Assembly (NCBI GenBank): GCA_963989385.1 | Contig: OZ022509.1 | Span: 77,460,667-77,524,666 of the forward strand | DNA from: Ctena decussata | Taxonomy: Eukaryota; Mollusca; Bivalvia; Lucinida; Lucinidae | Direction of reading: 5' to 3' | DNA: 64,000 bases | In this document: in pieces, positions 1-11,085 of the stretch | Position numbering within the stretch: the first letter of the stretch is position 1 | Layout: each line of letters begins with the position of its first letter | The notes under the pieces: generated by a model | The model's database searches: none | Told to the model about the DNA's origin: nothing | What the model saw: the letters and a program-made list of their open reading frames with translations, nothing else | Position numbers and translations under genes: made by a program

Positions 1-640
1 CAACGAAGTTTTTAATAAAAAGGTTAAATAAGCAGTTTCCAGAGCCCACTACAGATATTTTACATCATTTTACCGTTAACTATAGATTTTACTAAGTGTC
101 ATATGTGACAATGAAACGTTTATGCCGTTTATTGCTCTATGACTCGCTAATATGTAGTCAGTCAGTTTGGCGGCATTATGTAGATTTGCAATATGTTTCG
201 ACTGTATATGATAGAATTATGCGATGCCAGCCATTTTTCCAAACTTGTAGCAGCCTGATCCACAGTGAGCACACGATGATGGAACAACGTCTACCCAACG
301 TTGTCCAAACGTCATAGACATTGCATAATATATATGTACCTACCTTTATAAAATTTAAATTAAGTGCAACAGTCGCGCATTTCTATATTTAATATCTTCA
401 CTGCCACTTAACCCCAAAAATTGAAGGGCAGGTCCTAGAAAGCAACGGGCATCCCTCTCTGAACCATTTCGCGGGATACGGTAGCTGCAGACATCTGATC
501 AGTAACGCCTTCGTATTAACTCGCCAGCGCACCTCTCCCGCCTCCTCCCCCAGCCCCTCCTCTCCGCCCCCGCGTCCTGAAAAAAGGTGACAGACAATTG
601 CATCAGGAAGGGAGGGAGGAAAGGAGATTTCTGAGGCAAC
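1..640. other. no recognised gene; C-rich stretch at about 528-576
   Basis: I see no gene here. Short open frames have no recognisable domain. At 528-576 the + strand is almost pure C/T with repeated C-runs, so the minus strand could form a G-quadruplex. Nothing else stands out. Confidence 0.4.
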
Positions 641-667
641 AAAACATGTTCTATTTCTATTCTACCC

Positions 668-1066
668 ACTATAACCTAGCAAGGTGGTTGGGGCACCAGT
701 GGACTTCGCAACAATCCATTTTCACTTTGTCCTGTTATCAGCTGCTCTGGTTAAGCTGGCTATGTTCATCCCCGTCAACTCTTTTGTATTGTCCTCCCAC
801 CTCTTTTTTCTGTCTAAATATCCTTCTTTTTTCTTTCATTGTGTCCCGTTGAATCGCCTTACTTAAGCAAGCAAACCTGGAGACGTGGCCAGACCACCTT
901 AGTTTCCGTTTTTGACCATGGCCAGGAATTCATCATATTCTCCAATGGCGGCTTGGATCTTTCTGCGAACCTCCTTATTGGTTACGCGATCCTTGTCCAT
1001 TAGTCTTCGGTGGCATCTCATCTCAAAGGTCTGTGTTCTTTCTCCAACTGTGCTGTCAAACCTGTA
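668..1066 (-). pseudogene. RTE-type LINE, 3' end relic of the reverse-transcriptase ORF
   Basis: Read on the minus strand, this segment encodes the C-terminal region typical of RTE-like LINE reverse transcriptases. It has the block TFEMRCHRRLMDKDRVTNKE followed by VRRKIQAAIGEYDEF at about 1023-920, then a WSGHV-like stretch and a basic stretch. Stops and frameshifts occur after about 899, and the copy ends near the codons for VAKST..PQPP. It is the same family as the relics at 16990-17457 and 24636-25045. The copy is 5' truncated and certainly inactive. Which RTE subclade it belongs to is not determined. Confidence 0.75.
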
Positions 1067-1483
1067 CTCCTCTACCTCTGCTACGACACCTATTTCCAAA
1101 TTGCCCAGCAAACCACACACGGGACATAAATCAGCAGTACAGACCCAGATCAGACGCTGCATAAGACAAATGGGTAAAAAAGGCTAAAAGTTTTCCATAG
1201 CCTACTGGCCGTAGGGCCAGTTGGGGTTAGACTTCGTTACGCTAACATGGTAATATCAAATCATAAAATGCGCCGTGCCATGAGAAAAAATGGTATTTTA
1301 GATCATGTGCGGTTAGCGAAAGTTCTGATCAGCCTGCGCACCTACGCAGCTTGATCACAGCTTTTGTTGTTTTCTGGCACAATAACTGTGCAAGCAGACA
1401 GTAAAGATCGTTATTAAACTGCGCGTATGCGCAGGCTAATTTGGTAGACACATGTTTTTCCCGTTTTGCTCTTGAAAGTCAGA

Positions 1484-1735
1484 TGGCATCGATATTGTAA
1501 CTGACTTATAATTCAGAGGTCCTGGGTTCGATACCCAGTCTGGCCACATACATTCGTTTCTCCTTCCGCTGATTCAAGCAGGGCAGTTGTCAGTTACTGG
1601 CGAAAATATGTGCACTTAGTACTGGCTAACCGCTTAGGAGGTCTAAGCCTGCCCAGGAACAGTGTGGTTAGGTTAACTGACCGTCCCGACATGACCATAA
1701 CTGTTTACCGTGGACGTTAAGCAACAAATCAGTCA
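1484..1735 (+). mobile_element. tRNA-derived SINE, family S1, nearly full length
   Basis: The 5' part is tRNA-like: a degenerate A box and the B box GGTTCGATACC at about 1524-1534. It is followed by the S1 body (the conserved block TTCTCCTTCCGCTGATTCAA, then GTGCACTTAGTACTGG and GACCGTCCCGACATGACC). It ends in a short TCAG-rich tail near 1727-1740. Four other copies occur in this window (5076, 13793, 30118, 37025). The structure suits the tRNA-related SINEs known from bivalves; the exact family name was not checked. Confidence 0.75.
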
Positions 1736-1740
1736 GTCAG

Positions 1741-1822
1741 TGTCCCTTTCAATCGGATTTCAGTCATATTGAGATGAAAGGCTGTGTGCAGTGGAAGCCT
1801 GAATTCCATCGACGGCGGGATA
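1741..1822 (-). mobile_element. fragment of SINE family S2 body
   Basis: This piece (CAGTCATATTGAGATGAAAG, then GCTGTGTGCAGTGGAA) matches the body of the S2 SINE copies at 25661, 52052 and 52410. The tRNA-like head is missing. It directly abuts the tail of the S1 SINE. Confidence 0.5.
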
Positions 1823-1825
1823 GTT

Positions 1826-1937
1826 ACTCATTGGGCAAATAACATTAAATAAACTTTGATTCAACCTTAATTCAACGTCACTATGTTGAATCAATGTTGA
1901 TTCAATGTTGATTCAACGACGTGTGCCTGCTGGGTAA
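1826..1937. repeat. short element with GTTGATTCAAC-type palindromic core, copy 1
   Basis: The core consists of iterated, slightly varied TTGATTCAAC units. It ends in GTGTGCCTGCTGGG, the same terminus seen at 6093, 23375 and 24446. I read it as one member of a short non-autonomous element family. Confidence 0.5.
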
Positions 1938-2271
1938 AGGTAAAGGTTCTCATCGTCAGCGAAGGGGCAGCCGGGGTCAGAGACCCACTGTTTCGTGGGT
2001 AAAGCATAGAAAAGGCGGAGCCCATCCCTCTCCTTTCGCTGCCATATTCTTCTCTGATTCAAAACCCATAGCCCATCTGGACATCGAAATTTCATTCTGA
2101 TCATGAATACAAGTGATACTGTATTTCTCCCCTTGTTGTATGAAATTCATGTGTTTTTCAAAAGTCCTTTGAACCCTTATTGGGAGGAACATATTTTGCG
2201 ACCAGCCCTAAATTATTACGTATATGAAAGAGCTTCTCTCTCTATGTCTCTCTCTCTCTCTGAAGTTTGGC

Positions 2272-2412
2272 CAGTTCCAGCGGTCACATGACGCCGATAC
2301 GACGTGATTACGTCGAATCGACGTCGACGTGACGTCATTTCGACGTCATGTGCTGCAGTACCTGCATGACGTCGAAATGACGTCACGTCGACGTCGTTTC
2401 GATGTCTTTCCG
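2272..2412. repeat. GACGTC-rich foldback, CCAGCGGGCACA-type element family
   Basis: This is an imperfect inverted repeat centred on CTGCAG at 2353-2358, with arms of about 50 bp made almost only of GACGTC and TCGAC units. The perfect CRE octamer TGACGTCA occurs at 2330-2337 and 2378-2385, mirror-placed in the arms. Related cores occur at 6012-6095, 24352-24447 and 26031-26090. Confidence 0.6.
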
Positions 2413-2442
2413 TCTCTGTCTTTTTTTTCTCACTCTCATGTA

Positions 2443-2515
2443 GAAGCGGCAGTAGTATAGAGGATAAGGCGGAGGACTACCAATACAGAGATCGCAGGTT
2501 CGATCCCCCGCTTCG
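2443..2515 (+). repeat. tRNA-like sequence (SINE head or tRNA pseudogene)
   Basis: A 73-nt tRNA-sized segment. The first seven bases GAAGCGG pair perfectly with CCGCTTC at the end, the A box TAGTATAGAGG fits consensus, and the B box GGTTCGATCCC is perfect. The anticodon stem does not pair well, so this is more likely a SINE head or pseudogene than a working tRNA. A related, more diverged sequence lies at 3286-3356. Confidence 0.45.
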
Positions 2516-3285
2516 CCAGTCTTTCGCAACGCTCGTAATTAATTTCGACAGTTACTTTTATATTCTTGACCTTATATAAATTTGTCTTATTAGTCAAATG
2601 GGTATTACTCTTTAGCATTAAGTAAAAAAAATAAAAACAAACGGAACCTGGGAAAACCCTTAACTGTCAAATGAACATACTCATTTGGAAAAGAGAGAAT
2701 AAGAGGTCTAGTCCACTGGGCATAAATGGGCCAATAGAGGCCAAATTCCGCTAAGATCCATGCCGCTCTGACAAGTCAGTCTTAGTTTTAGAATGAATGT
2801 AGTAGTAGCATATATATACAATGCCAGCAGAAGCAAGGAATGAAAAAATGCTATTCGAATTGAAACCGTTCATGAATTTAAACTAAAACATATAGTTGTA
2901 TATATATTTTATCTGTACAGACTAACGTCTTTTCATACGCCTGCTTAACCACGCCTAGTAATCTTTCACAGGTGCCTCCGACGGAGGTACTAAAATTGGT
3001 TGTTACATCCATTCGGAGTGGCCTGTGCTTGGCAAAAGGTGACAATAAAGGGTAGACACCCAAGTCAAAATACCGTCAGAAACAAAATGTTTACGGGATA
3101 AACAAAGGTTTGACAAATTTCGTCAGGATAAATAATTTCGCCGCAAAAGGAAAGAAAAATGGCGTAATTGTTTCATGACTGGCGAGGATTGAAAATATTC
3201 GAATATATACGATATTGAAACGCTATATAACTAGTTATTACATGTATAAGCAGAGTAAAAGTTCACTGCTAGGAGATAGTAGCGA

Positions 3286-3356
3286 TGGCACTGAAGTGAT
3301 TTACGCGCTTGACTACCGATACACGGGTCGCAGGTTTGATTCCTCGCGTCACCTGT
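3286..3356 (+). repeat. degenerate tRNA-like sequence related to 2443-2515
   Basis: It shares the central GACTACCGATACACGGGTCG-like region and the B box GGTTTGATTCC with the tRNA-like sequence at 2443-2515. The acceptor stem is lost. Confidence 0.35.
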
Positions 3357-3370
3357 CTTTTGAATAAGAC

Positions 3371-3497
3371 TCTAAACCAAAGTCCGATTGCCAGATGATG
3401 TGTGTGTGTAGATGGGACGTAAAATCGCGTCGCCTGTCTAAACCAAAGTCCCATTGCCAGATGATGTGTGTGTAGATGGGACGTAAAATCCGCGTCA
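3371..3497. repeat. two tandem copies of a ~62-bp unit containing a TG tract
   Basis: The block beginning CTAAACCAAAGTCC and ending GATGGGACGTAAAATC occurs twice in direct orientation (about 3371-3433 and 3438-3490). The TG tract differs in length by one dinucleotide between the copies. Confidence 0.7.
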
Positions 3498-3775
3498 CTC
3501 AGTAGGAAACTACCGCAGATCCTGGTCATACTACCCTTATGCATTCGGAGCAGTTTGATCTTTGTCTGGTTTGTTTTTTCGGGATTCCTGTCCCATTGGT
3601 TTGGGTCATCAGGGCCAAGTCAATGGCAGACCAATGAAATGAATTGAAGGACAAAGTTTTCTTGTTTTAGCATCATAAAAGCAAATAGCGCCACCTCTAA
3701 CAAGATCGCTGGTCGGATTTTTTGCAAGTACACAAACATCGCTGTGGCTTCTAAGCACACTATACGAAAGCATAT

Positions 3776-4010
3776 GAGCCACGACACGACAAACCCAACA
3801 AAGTGGCATGTGTGCCCAGCGAAGACTCAGATCAGCCTGGGTATTCGCCGAGACTGATCAGAGTCTATGCTATCCGCATGAAGCTAGCTTAGATCCTTGG
3901 TTTACCTTTTAGTGCACAGCAAATACTCTGATCAGACTGAACGGTGCCCAGGCTGATCTAAGGCTTCGCTGGACATGCCACTTTGTTGGTTTTGTCGTGA
4001 CGCAGCTGCG
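3776..4010. mobile_element. foldback element family F1, copy a
   Basis: Long imperfect inverted repeat with ends GAGCCACGACACGAC and GTCGTGACGCAGC. The arms carry CCCAGCGAAGACTCAGATCA and its complement. The centre carries an AGCTAGCTTAGATCC-type linker. There is no coding capacity. Eight copies occur in the window (also 4033, 25317, 48803, 57633, 59587, 60569, 62528). Confidence 0.8.
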
Positions 4011-4032
4011 CATAAGGACAATAACCTCATTT

Positions 4033-4257
4033 GAGCCGCGACACGACAAAACCAACCATGTGGTTGTGCGCCCAGCATAGACTCAGATCAGCCTGGGCAT
4101 CCATCCAGTTTAATCAGACTTTTGGTTAAGTGCTCAAATGGTAGCGAAGGATCTAAGCTACCTCCATGCGGACAGCGAAGACTCTGATCCGCCCTGGCTG
4201 ACCTGAGTCTGCGCTGGGCGCACAACTACATTGTTGGTTTTGTCGTGTCGCGGCTCA
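4033..4257. mobile_element. foldback element family F1, copy b
   Basis: Ends GAGCCGCGACACGAC and GTCGTGTCGCGGCTC are perfect 15-bp terminal inverted repeats. It lies only 22 bp from copy a, so the two form a tandem pair of foldbacks. Confidence 0.85.
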
Positions 4258-4679
4258 GTTTTTTTCTCCTTCTCTTGGCTGTCGTTTTACAGGTTTTAGG
4301 CTTTCGTTCGTATATAACAGTCAAGCCCACTGATTAACAGTTTATTTACGGATGATCTGTTATCATAATTTGTTTGAGGAGAACTCTTGAATAGCATATG
4401 CTGTCACGATGAAAATTCGATAACATAGTCTGATTGAATGATCAAACTATTAAGTCCGAATTCAAACTGTCAGAAATTGCATCTTTTATTGGTCACGTTT
4501 GATCTTGTTACAAATACTACTTAAATTCAATGTACTAACTCATTACGGGATCATTAATTTACTCTTGTCATATACAAGTTCAACATTTTAATTGAAGTCG
4601 TGATTTGCGAAGTATATACCCTCAACGGTGACGGTCGAGTCTGCCGACCACAGTCAAATATACCTATGACTCTTGTTTC

Positions 4680-4770
4680 TTTCAACTCTCAGTTATGGTG
4701 CTAAAGGGAGCGGGTTTGAATCCCTAATGGGCCAGCAATCAACAACCGAGCAGTAAAGGCATACCTTTTC
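4680..4770 (+). repeat. tRNA-derived repeat, family S3, fragment
   Basis: Contains CTCAGTTATGGTGCTAAAGG, the B box GGTTTGAATCC and a downstream GAGCAGTAAAGGCATACC block. The same order occurs at 39028-39160. Confidence 0.45.
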
Positions 4771-5051
4771 GAACGCGAAACGATTAAAGACAGCGAAGGG
4801 TGACGGATGGAATATGTTTATAGTACGCTATGCCAGTATACGGTGAGCCCATAACACAACTGAAAAGCCACGGTAGCGCTGGTCTGATGACCTGGCGGTC
4901 CTGAGTCAAATCAAAAATAATTTGCCTCGTTACCTTTTTGGAGGTTGATAATGATAAAAGCACAAAGTTATTACGTTTAAAAACTCTGGAAACGTAGAAA
5001 GTAACTGACACTATATTCAGCCGGACTGACGATATTCTTTCAGGCATTTGA

Positions 5052-5400
5052 GGCCCGGTGGTTCGGTTGGTTAAGTTGGTTGGTTGGTTGATTTGATGCT
5101 TAACGTCCAAGGTAAACAACTAGGGTCATGTCGGGACGGTCAGTTAACCTAACCACACTATTCCTGGGCAGGCTTAGACCTCCTAAGCGGTTAACCAGTA
5201 GTAAGTGCACATACTTTCGCCAGTAACTAACAACTGCCCTTCTTGAATCAGCGGAAGGAGAAACGAAAGTATGTGGCCAGACCGGGATTCGAACCCAGGA
5301 CCTCTGACTTACGAGTCAGGTGCCCTACCGATTGCGCTACCCGGCCCGGCTGGTTGGTTAAGCGCTAGCCTGCTGATCTAGCAGTCCTGGGTTCAATCTT
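5052..5400 (+). repeat. tRNA-like target sequence split by a SINE insertion
   Basis: A tRNA-like sequence on the + strand (GGCCCGGTGGTTCGGTTGG, then GCGCTAGCCTGCTGATCTAG with the B box GGGTTCAATC) is interrupted by the S1 SINE at 5076-5351. The 11-bp GGTTGGTTAAG at 5065-5075 is repeated exactly at 5352-5362, as expected for a target-site duplication. Confidence 0.6.
5076..5351 (-). mobile_element. tRNA-derived SINE, family S1, full length
   Basis: On the minus strand it starts with a clear tRNA-like head (A box TAGCGCAATCGG, B box GGTTCGAATCCC, at about 5345-5275). The S1 body follows and the copy ends in a (GGTT)n/(AACC)n tail at 5076-5093. Direct repeats of 11 bp flank it. This is the best-preserved S1 copy here. 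Confidence 0.85.
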
Positions 5401-5712
5401 GCTATAATATTTTCAAACGTAAATGAAGCTGTTGCATACCGCCTTTCATAATCACCTTTCCATCGTCAAGACCTAATTACTATTGAAAAGTGCGTAAAAT
5501 TGCAAGTCATCCATCCATCTGAATTTTAATTGGTAATCATTCTTAAGAACATTCTGTTGGGTCTTTAAGCTTTTCTTGTAAAACAAAAGACAAATATCTC
5601 TAGTGCCTCAATTAGTTTACCATGTAATCTTCGTTGAAAACGTGCAGCTTTTCCATTCTTTTGGTATTCATTGTTTCCTAGATCCATCTTCTGATCCTGT
5701 ATTTCATGCTGT

Positions 5713-5895
5713 ACCACGGTGGTAATACCAATTTCCCTGCCTGTGCTGTCGACCAAGCCGTTCATTTACCAAACATGCAAAAAAAAGGCTGTCGACCGAG
5801 ACAACCGACAGCAGTATCAGCTCGGTCGACAGCCGCCATGTATAGTACCGTCTCGGTCAACAGCATAGGCAGCTAAAACGGTATTACCATCGTGT
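5713..5895. mobile_element. TIR element, family F2 (GGTAATACCAATTT ends)
   Basis: The left end ACGGTGGTAATACCAATTTC plus CTGCCTGTGCTGTCGACC is mirrored on the right by GACAGCATAGGCAG-like sequence and CGGTATTACCATCGT. An internal GTCGACCGAG hairpin is present. A second copy lies at 45769-45998. Confidence 0.6.
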
Positions 5896-6011
5896 ATATG
5901 TATGCTAAATTGGTACAGCTCCACTTTTCCGAAGAAAAAGTCGAAACATGCATACATCTAGATGACCAAACAGTGACCACAACAAAAAATGCTGGCGAAA
6001 ACCATCCATGC

Positions 6012-6095
6012 AGGCACATGATGTCGCGCTGACGTCGATGCGACGTGATGTCCTCGCATCGACGTCACTACGACGCCATGTGCCCGCTGGGATAT
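6012..6095. repeat. GACGTCGAT-core element of the GTGCCCGCTGGG-end family
   Basis: The core is made of CGACGTGATG and CGACGTCA units. It runs from AGGCACATGATG to CATGTGCCCGCTGGG. Confidence 0.5.
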
Positions 6096-6231
6096 TGCTC
6101 GGTCAATACATAATTCTTGAAAGCTAGTTTGTATCGTATCGTTCCGGTCGATAGCATAGGTAACAATATTGATACTAATTGATATTGATAATGCCAGATA
6201 CATCGTGCAAATTAACAATGACAAGGGCAGG

Positions 6232-6251
6232 TGGGGGGGGGGGGGGGGGGG
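6232..6251. repeat. poly-G tract in a two-copy AATTAACAATGACAAGGGC context
   Basis: A run of about 20 G. The flanking phrase GTGCAAATTAACAATGACAA occurs on both sides (6206-6230 and 6271-6297), so the G-tract sits in a short direct duplication. Confidence 0.7.
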
Positions 6252-6429
6252 GCGGAGGAGTGCTGCTCAATGTGCAAATTAACAATGACAAGGGCGAGCG
6301 GGGGAGGGGAGTGATGCTCAAGGCGACAAGCTGTTTTGCTCTATTTGCCAGAAAGCGGAATTACGAAAACACAACAGTTCAGCGACTGGCGTTTACATGG
6401 ACAGTACATCGTCAACTCTTTTAAGACTG

Positions 6430-7590
6430 TGCAAAATTTGACCATTTCAGTACACCATACGGTGATCAATATTTGAATACTTTAAAGCAAAATATAAGCA
6501 TTAATAGATAAAGATTATACGTTATTTAACTCAGTGGGACTCTTGAAGCATCGTTTAATGTCTAAAACTATGTCCTTACCTTAGAGTCTGCAGATCCGTC
6601 TCCAAGGTGTCTAGGTTTAATAATGAACGGAATCAGAAGAAATGGGGACTGGCTATTTTTGACGTTGACCCTGTATTGACACACGGGATTACGAATCATG
6701 TGATCTCTTTTACCTTCTTTCATTGATTTTTGTGAACATATAAGTCAGGTTTTACTCAGTTTTTCGAGAATTGACGCAACTCTGGTGAGTTTGTCTGACA
6801 AATAAAAGGGCGAGTCAAAAGCAATAAGCGTACCTTACTTTCGGTCCTGGATAACTTTATAAAATTAGGGCTGCTAAGATAAAAGGATGCAGATGAATGG
6901 AATATTTTCTCTTTTATAGTTACAGTGCCTCCCCAGTCCCCTACCAAACATTTATAGGGCCTATAGCCCGCTGATAGGCACCCCCATACCAGCACACCAT
7001 TTCTTTTCCGGGAGACTATGACGCTTGACCCTTACATAGTGGAATCACTTGGACTTATGTTTATGTAAACCGGACAAAATATAACACAGACCATAGTATT
7101 AGAACGGCGAGTGATCATTTACTTATAGTTTGAATTCACGAAAAAGGTTTGAAAAATGCATCAATCAGCGCATGGCAACGTTAAGGGCCGCCACTGGTAC
7201 AGTGCATGCGTGTTTCACTGCTTGTTTGTGACTCATTTCGAAGACCTGTCTCAAGCACGTGTAGCATGTTGTCTACATAAAAAAAAATCGGAATAATAAC
7301 TACGGTTATGCCTAGTAAATTTAATTAAATATAGACTAACCAATGCCATAAATAGTATCAGGGTAGTAAAGTGTTACAAAAAATGGTCGCAATCCAACAG
7401 GTTTTGGTGTCATACTTTTAAGGTTCAATATCACAATGAAGCTACAACCGATATTTATATTACAGAGGGAAACCGATAGTGCAAGCCACAAGCTGTTTTG
7501 CGGAAAGACTGACTACAGATTATATTTTCTGGTCCTTTAGGATCATTGAGTTCATTTAGATTTTTTTGAGAGGGATCTATCTGCTCAAGC
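6430..7590. other. no recognised feature
   Basis: I see no gene, RNA or clear repeat in this stretch. The small open frames do not resemble any protein family I know. Confidence 0.4.
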
Positions 7591-7592
7591 CG

Positions 7593-7925
7593 GTGCTAGG
7601 GAATGGCGTTGGGGTGGGGACGGGGGCTGGAAGAAGGAAGGGGCGGGGGCGTTGCCGATGTGCCACGTTTCATTACTGGCCATGAACAGACCCATCTAAC
7701 TGATTCTGCTATTTTTATTTCTTTGATGTATTCCTAGCGTATAAGGGATCTAACTATTCAGATCTTATTAGAGTAGTCGTGGAAGAGGACAGGGGCGTTG
7801 CCGGTGTGGCACATTTCATTACTGGTCATGAACAGACTCGAATGACTCTGCTGTTTTCGTTTCTTTGATGTGTGCCTAGCTTCCAAAGGATCTAACTATT
7901 CAGAACTCATTAGAGTAATCGAGAA
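7593..7925. repeat. G-rich stretch and two tandem copies of a ~145-bp unit
   Basis: A G-run-rich segment lies at about 7607-7650. The block GGGGCGTTGCC..GTG.CAC.TTTCATTACTGG, then GATCTAACTATTCAGA.CT and ATTAGAGTA, occurs at about 7645-7780 and again at 7792-7922. The copies differ by scattered substitutions, so the duplication is not recent. Confidence 0.65.
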
Positions 7926-8460
7926 ACATAGTTGTAGAGTTTTTGTAAAATTCTCAATGCTGCATACATAAAGAATGTAAGTAGTCAGTTCTCGTACGAT
8001 ATTCCTCTCCCTCCCCAACCCCCACCCCTTCCCTGCACCTATGATGTACGTTCTCATGTCCGCAGTATGAGGCACCATGCGTCCGTCCATAACCGTTTAA
8101 GGAAACGTGTCTGACATGAAGAATAATTATACAACTGATGACAGTTTTTACCAACTATTATTCATTCACGCTGCACTTGTTTGTCATTGTAAGATGGATA
8201 ATGTTTCAGCTATGTTTGCTGTAAGGACTCAGACTGCATAAATTACCATGCACTCAAATTCCTTACTGGTGTGCGCCGCCATAGAGGCCAGAATCAGATT
8301 TGGTATGGCGAAAAGGATACCGATTGTATATACATATATACAAGGGGAGGAACCCTTGGTTAAAATATTTGGGGTACCTTATTTTATTTAAGTCTGACGA
8401 GGAAATCATTGTAAATAGTGGCTAGGTCTTCGTTTGCTATATAGAAACAATATAATTCAA

Positions 8461-8540
8461 GCCTCTGTGGCGCAGTTGACGAGCAGTCTCGTTTTAGAGT
8501 CGCTAGTGTTTCACTATAAATCAAGGTCCCAACTGAAGTG
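8461..8540 (+). repeat. degenerate tRNA-like sequence
   Basis: An A-box-like TGGCGCAGTTGACGAG lies near the start. The B box is poor. It is probably an old SINE head. Confidence 0.3.
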
Positions 8541-8544
8541 AACT

Positions 8545-10980
8545 ATTACTGCTGATATCCATCGAATGACTTAGAAACATTTCATGTTTATGGCTTATAG
8601 TGCCGCGTTAATTACACGTGTCACTTTTGAACCCGCCATAGGTAAACATTTTTGCAGTTTAATCACTTTAAATGTGAAATATAAGTTAACTTCGTTATAT
8701 CTGCGTTGTATTAATTACGTTGGCATGGACGTTGTAATGGAAAAATAGCAATATCTGCATATAGAGACAATGACATGCAAACAAATGTACATTACAGGCA
8801 ACTACACACACTGCCCCAAGTTCGCATAAAAAAATCAGCAGCTGAATATAGTGAAAAAGGCAGCTAAACAGAGCTATAATCTAAGAATCATACTTTCCCC
8901 AGTGATATTAGCAGTAGCTGTCTCACGGGATCTTGCATTTCTCCCTCGTGCATCTTTGTGGCCGTTTTTGGATCTTCTCAATAAAATCGAGCATAATTTC
9001 TGGGGTCCGTAAGAGTATTGGCATAACTGACACCCTTTACAAGACGTAGAAATTAATAATTGAATATATTATAACCGATTCGCCCCCATTAAAATCCGCC
9101 ATTTTCGTCGTTGGCTAGACGTAGGAATTACGAAACCTGGACGTTGTCTTCGTTACCTGTGTTGAATGCCAGACCAGTGTGAACGAGTATTATATGGGTT
9201 AAAGCTACGGCTTAAACGTACATTTGATCACCTAACACCTTCCCAGAAAAAAATATGAAAACCTTGCTTATATTCAATAATCCATGGCTAGTAAAGAAAG
9301 ATGCCACCTGATTTGACATGTAGGTCACCCCTTGGGTTCCGATACTTTGTCAAAGATATTTTTATATCAAGCAGATTTATATCGTAGGAAAAATATTACA
9401 AGAAATAATAAACAAAGAATAATTCCATAAATATTGGTACAACTAATTCATCTTATCCTAAAATTTGATCAAATTAATTTTACAAAATGGTTTGACTAAA
9501 TACATCGCGTGGTGTAGTAAAACATGCTAGCGATAAAAAAAACAGTGCAGACCCTGATCAGAATGGGGCAGAGGGAAGGGGCTGGAGGTGGGGCCATGCT
9601 CCCCGGACTTTTAGTCCTAGCACAGTCGGCAGCGAGTCTCACTGCGAACATGGGGATTAATGGTCTTGTACCGGTCTGGCAACATTTGTCTGTGGAAATT
9701 TTAATTTTGAATAATTTCTGCGGCCATTCTTCCCTTTTCGCTTATGCTTTAACAGCATTTTCTGGTGAAACGTGTGCACTTAGAACTGTAAACAGCCGTG
9801 CATACGATTACGACAACGGACTGCCACTTCTACCTGGGCCCGGTACACATACATTGTCAAGGGTAGGCGTATTTTAACAAAGAGTCAAGTTATGATTCAT
9901 TGTATGTCTCAGGTGATTTGCGCCTACGAAAAATTCTGTTTAGTGTTACAGTTTGATTTGCACCAGCGGTTATACTTTTCCTTGTTCCGCATTGCAGAAA
10001 TGTGTGGGTTGGTTTTCTTTGTACCCATTTCAAATACGAAAATATTAATGAAAACAAAATATTTTTTGTCCTAGCAGTCTAAGTTTTCCTTGTTCTATGT
10101 TATGCTATCATTTCAATGTAATCCGAGAACGTCATAGTGTTGGCCGATTTCATATGAGCGAATGTTCCTTAAACTGGTTCATTTCAAGGTGGGATTGGTA
10201 AAGAATATAATTAGTTCATAAATGTTATTTACTGTATTTATATTTATTATGGTTTTATTTTAAGATTTGATGACTTTGATAACATTTCGAGCGATAAAGC
10301 TACGAAGTCTACATCTGAGTTTATTGCTTGTCTTATGTTGATGCGACATTGGCTCGACGTTATATGTTCTGAAAAAAAGAAGTTTTTTTTTATTGTTTTA
10401 AATGATGCTAACGCAAATGCAAATTATGTATTTCTGAATATACAAACAAGTGGAAATTTTGCAACATTTGGTCGTTATTTGTTGTATTTTTAATCGAGTT
10501 TGTTGACACTGTTGCGTCGGATACATATCGGTATAACGGCTCACATTCCACCTTAATCCCCACGTGGGTCCAACTCGTTCATGCTGTCTGGGATTATAAT
10601 TCCAAGCTTTTCCCGGGGTCGACTCTAGCGGGCTTCGCGCCTTCAGAGCTCGCGTTCCTACTCTTATTGTTAATACAAATGCTCAGTTTTGCCGCACCAG
10701 TCCTAAACACGTGTGCATTCCCTTGAGCTGTAAAGAGGCAGAATGGAGCAGTTTTGAAAACTGTTGATGTAGAATGATATTCAGTATCTGCACTGTTTGC
10801 CATTCTGTCTGCCGTCGGAAAGAAATTAGCCATTTACATTTTGGGGCAGATGTAGTAAATGCTCGAAATGTCCCAATACTTAGATAAAAGGCGGTAAATA
10901 AATATTTTGCATCTTTCGTCTGATGGCGAAATGTGAGCTGGTCAACGAGAGACCAATGATGAACCTTTTACTACAAATCC
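8545..10980. other. AT-rich stretch without a recognised gene
   Basis: The longest open frame (117 codons, 9524-9877, +) starts in a low-quality context, shows no domain and has no neighbouring exon-like signals. I do not call it a gene. Confidence 0.4.
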
Positions 10981-10983
10981 CCT

Positions 10984-11085
10984 TTTTTAGATATCACAAA
11001 ATCTAAGTTGTGATATCATAGTAGTGATTTTGTAATAATACTATTTCGAAAAAGTGATATCATATAATTTTGATATACCACTCAA
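10984..11085. repeat. GTGATATCAC palindrome array, left block
   Basis: Degenerate repeats of AGTGATATCAC and TTGTGATATCA. It flanks, together with 11305-11675, a ~200-bp non-repetitive middle. Confidence 0.6.

Noticed and set aside
2443..2515. functional tRNA gene
   Set aside because: The acceptor stem and both boxes are good, but the anticodon stem does not pair and a diverged relative lies at 3286. Kept only as tRNA-like.
5270..5345. functional tRNA gene on the minus strand
   Set aside because: It has good A and B boxes but is continuous with the S1 SINE body, and the same head occurs at 37080-37154 and in degraded form at 1484 and 13980. It is a SINE head.
9524..9877. 117-codon open frame as a gene
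   Set aside because: No domain, biased composition without coding periodicity that I can see, and no neighbouring exons.
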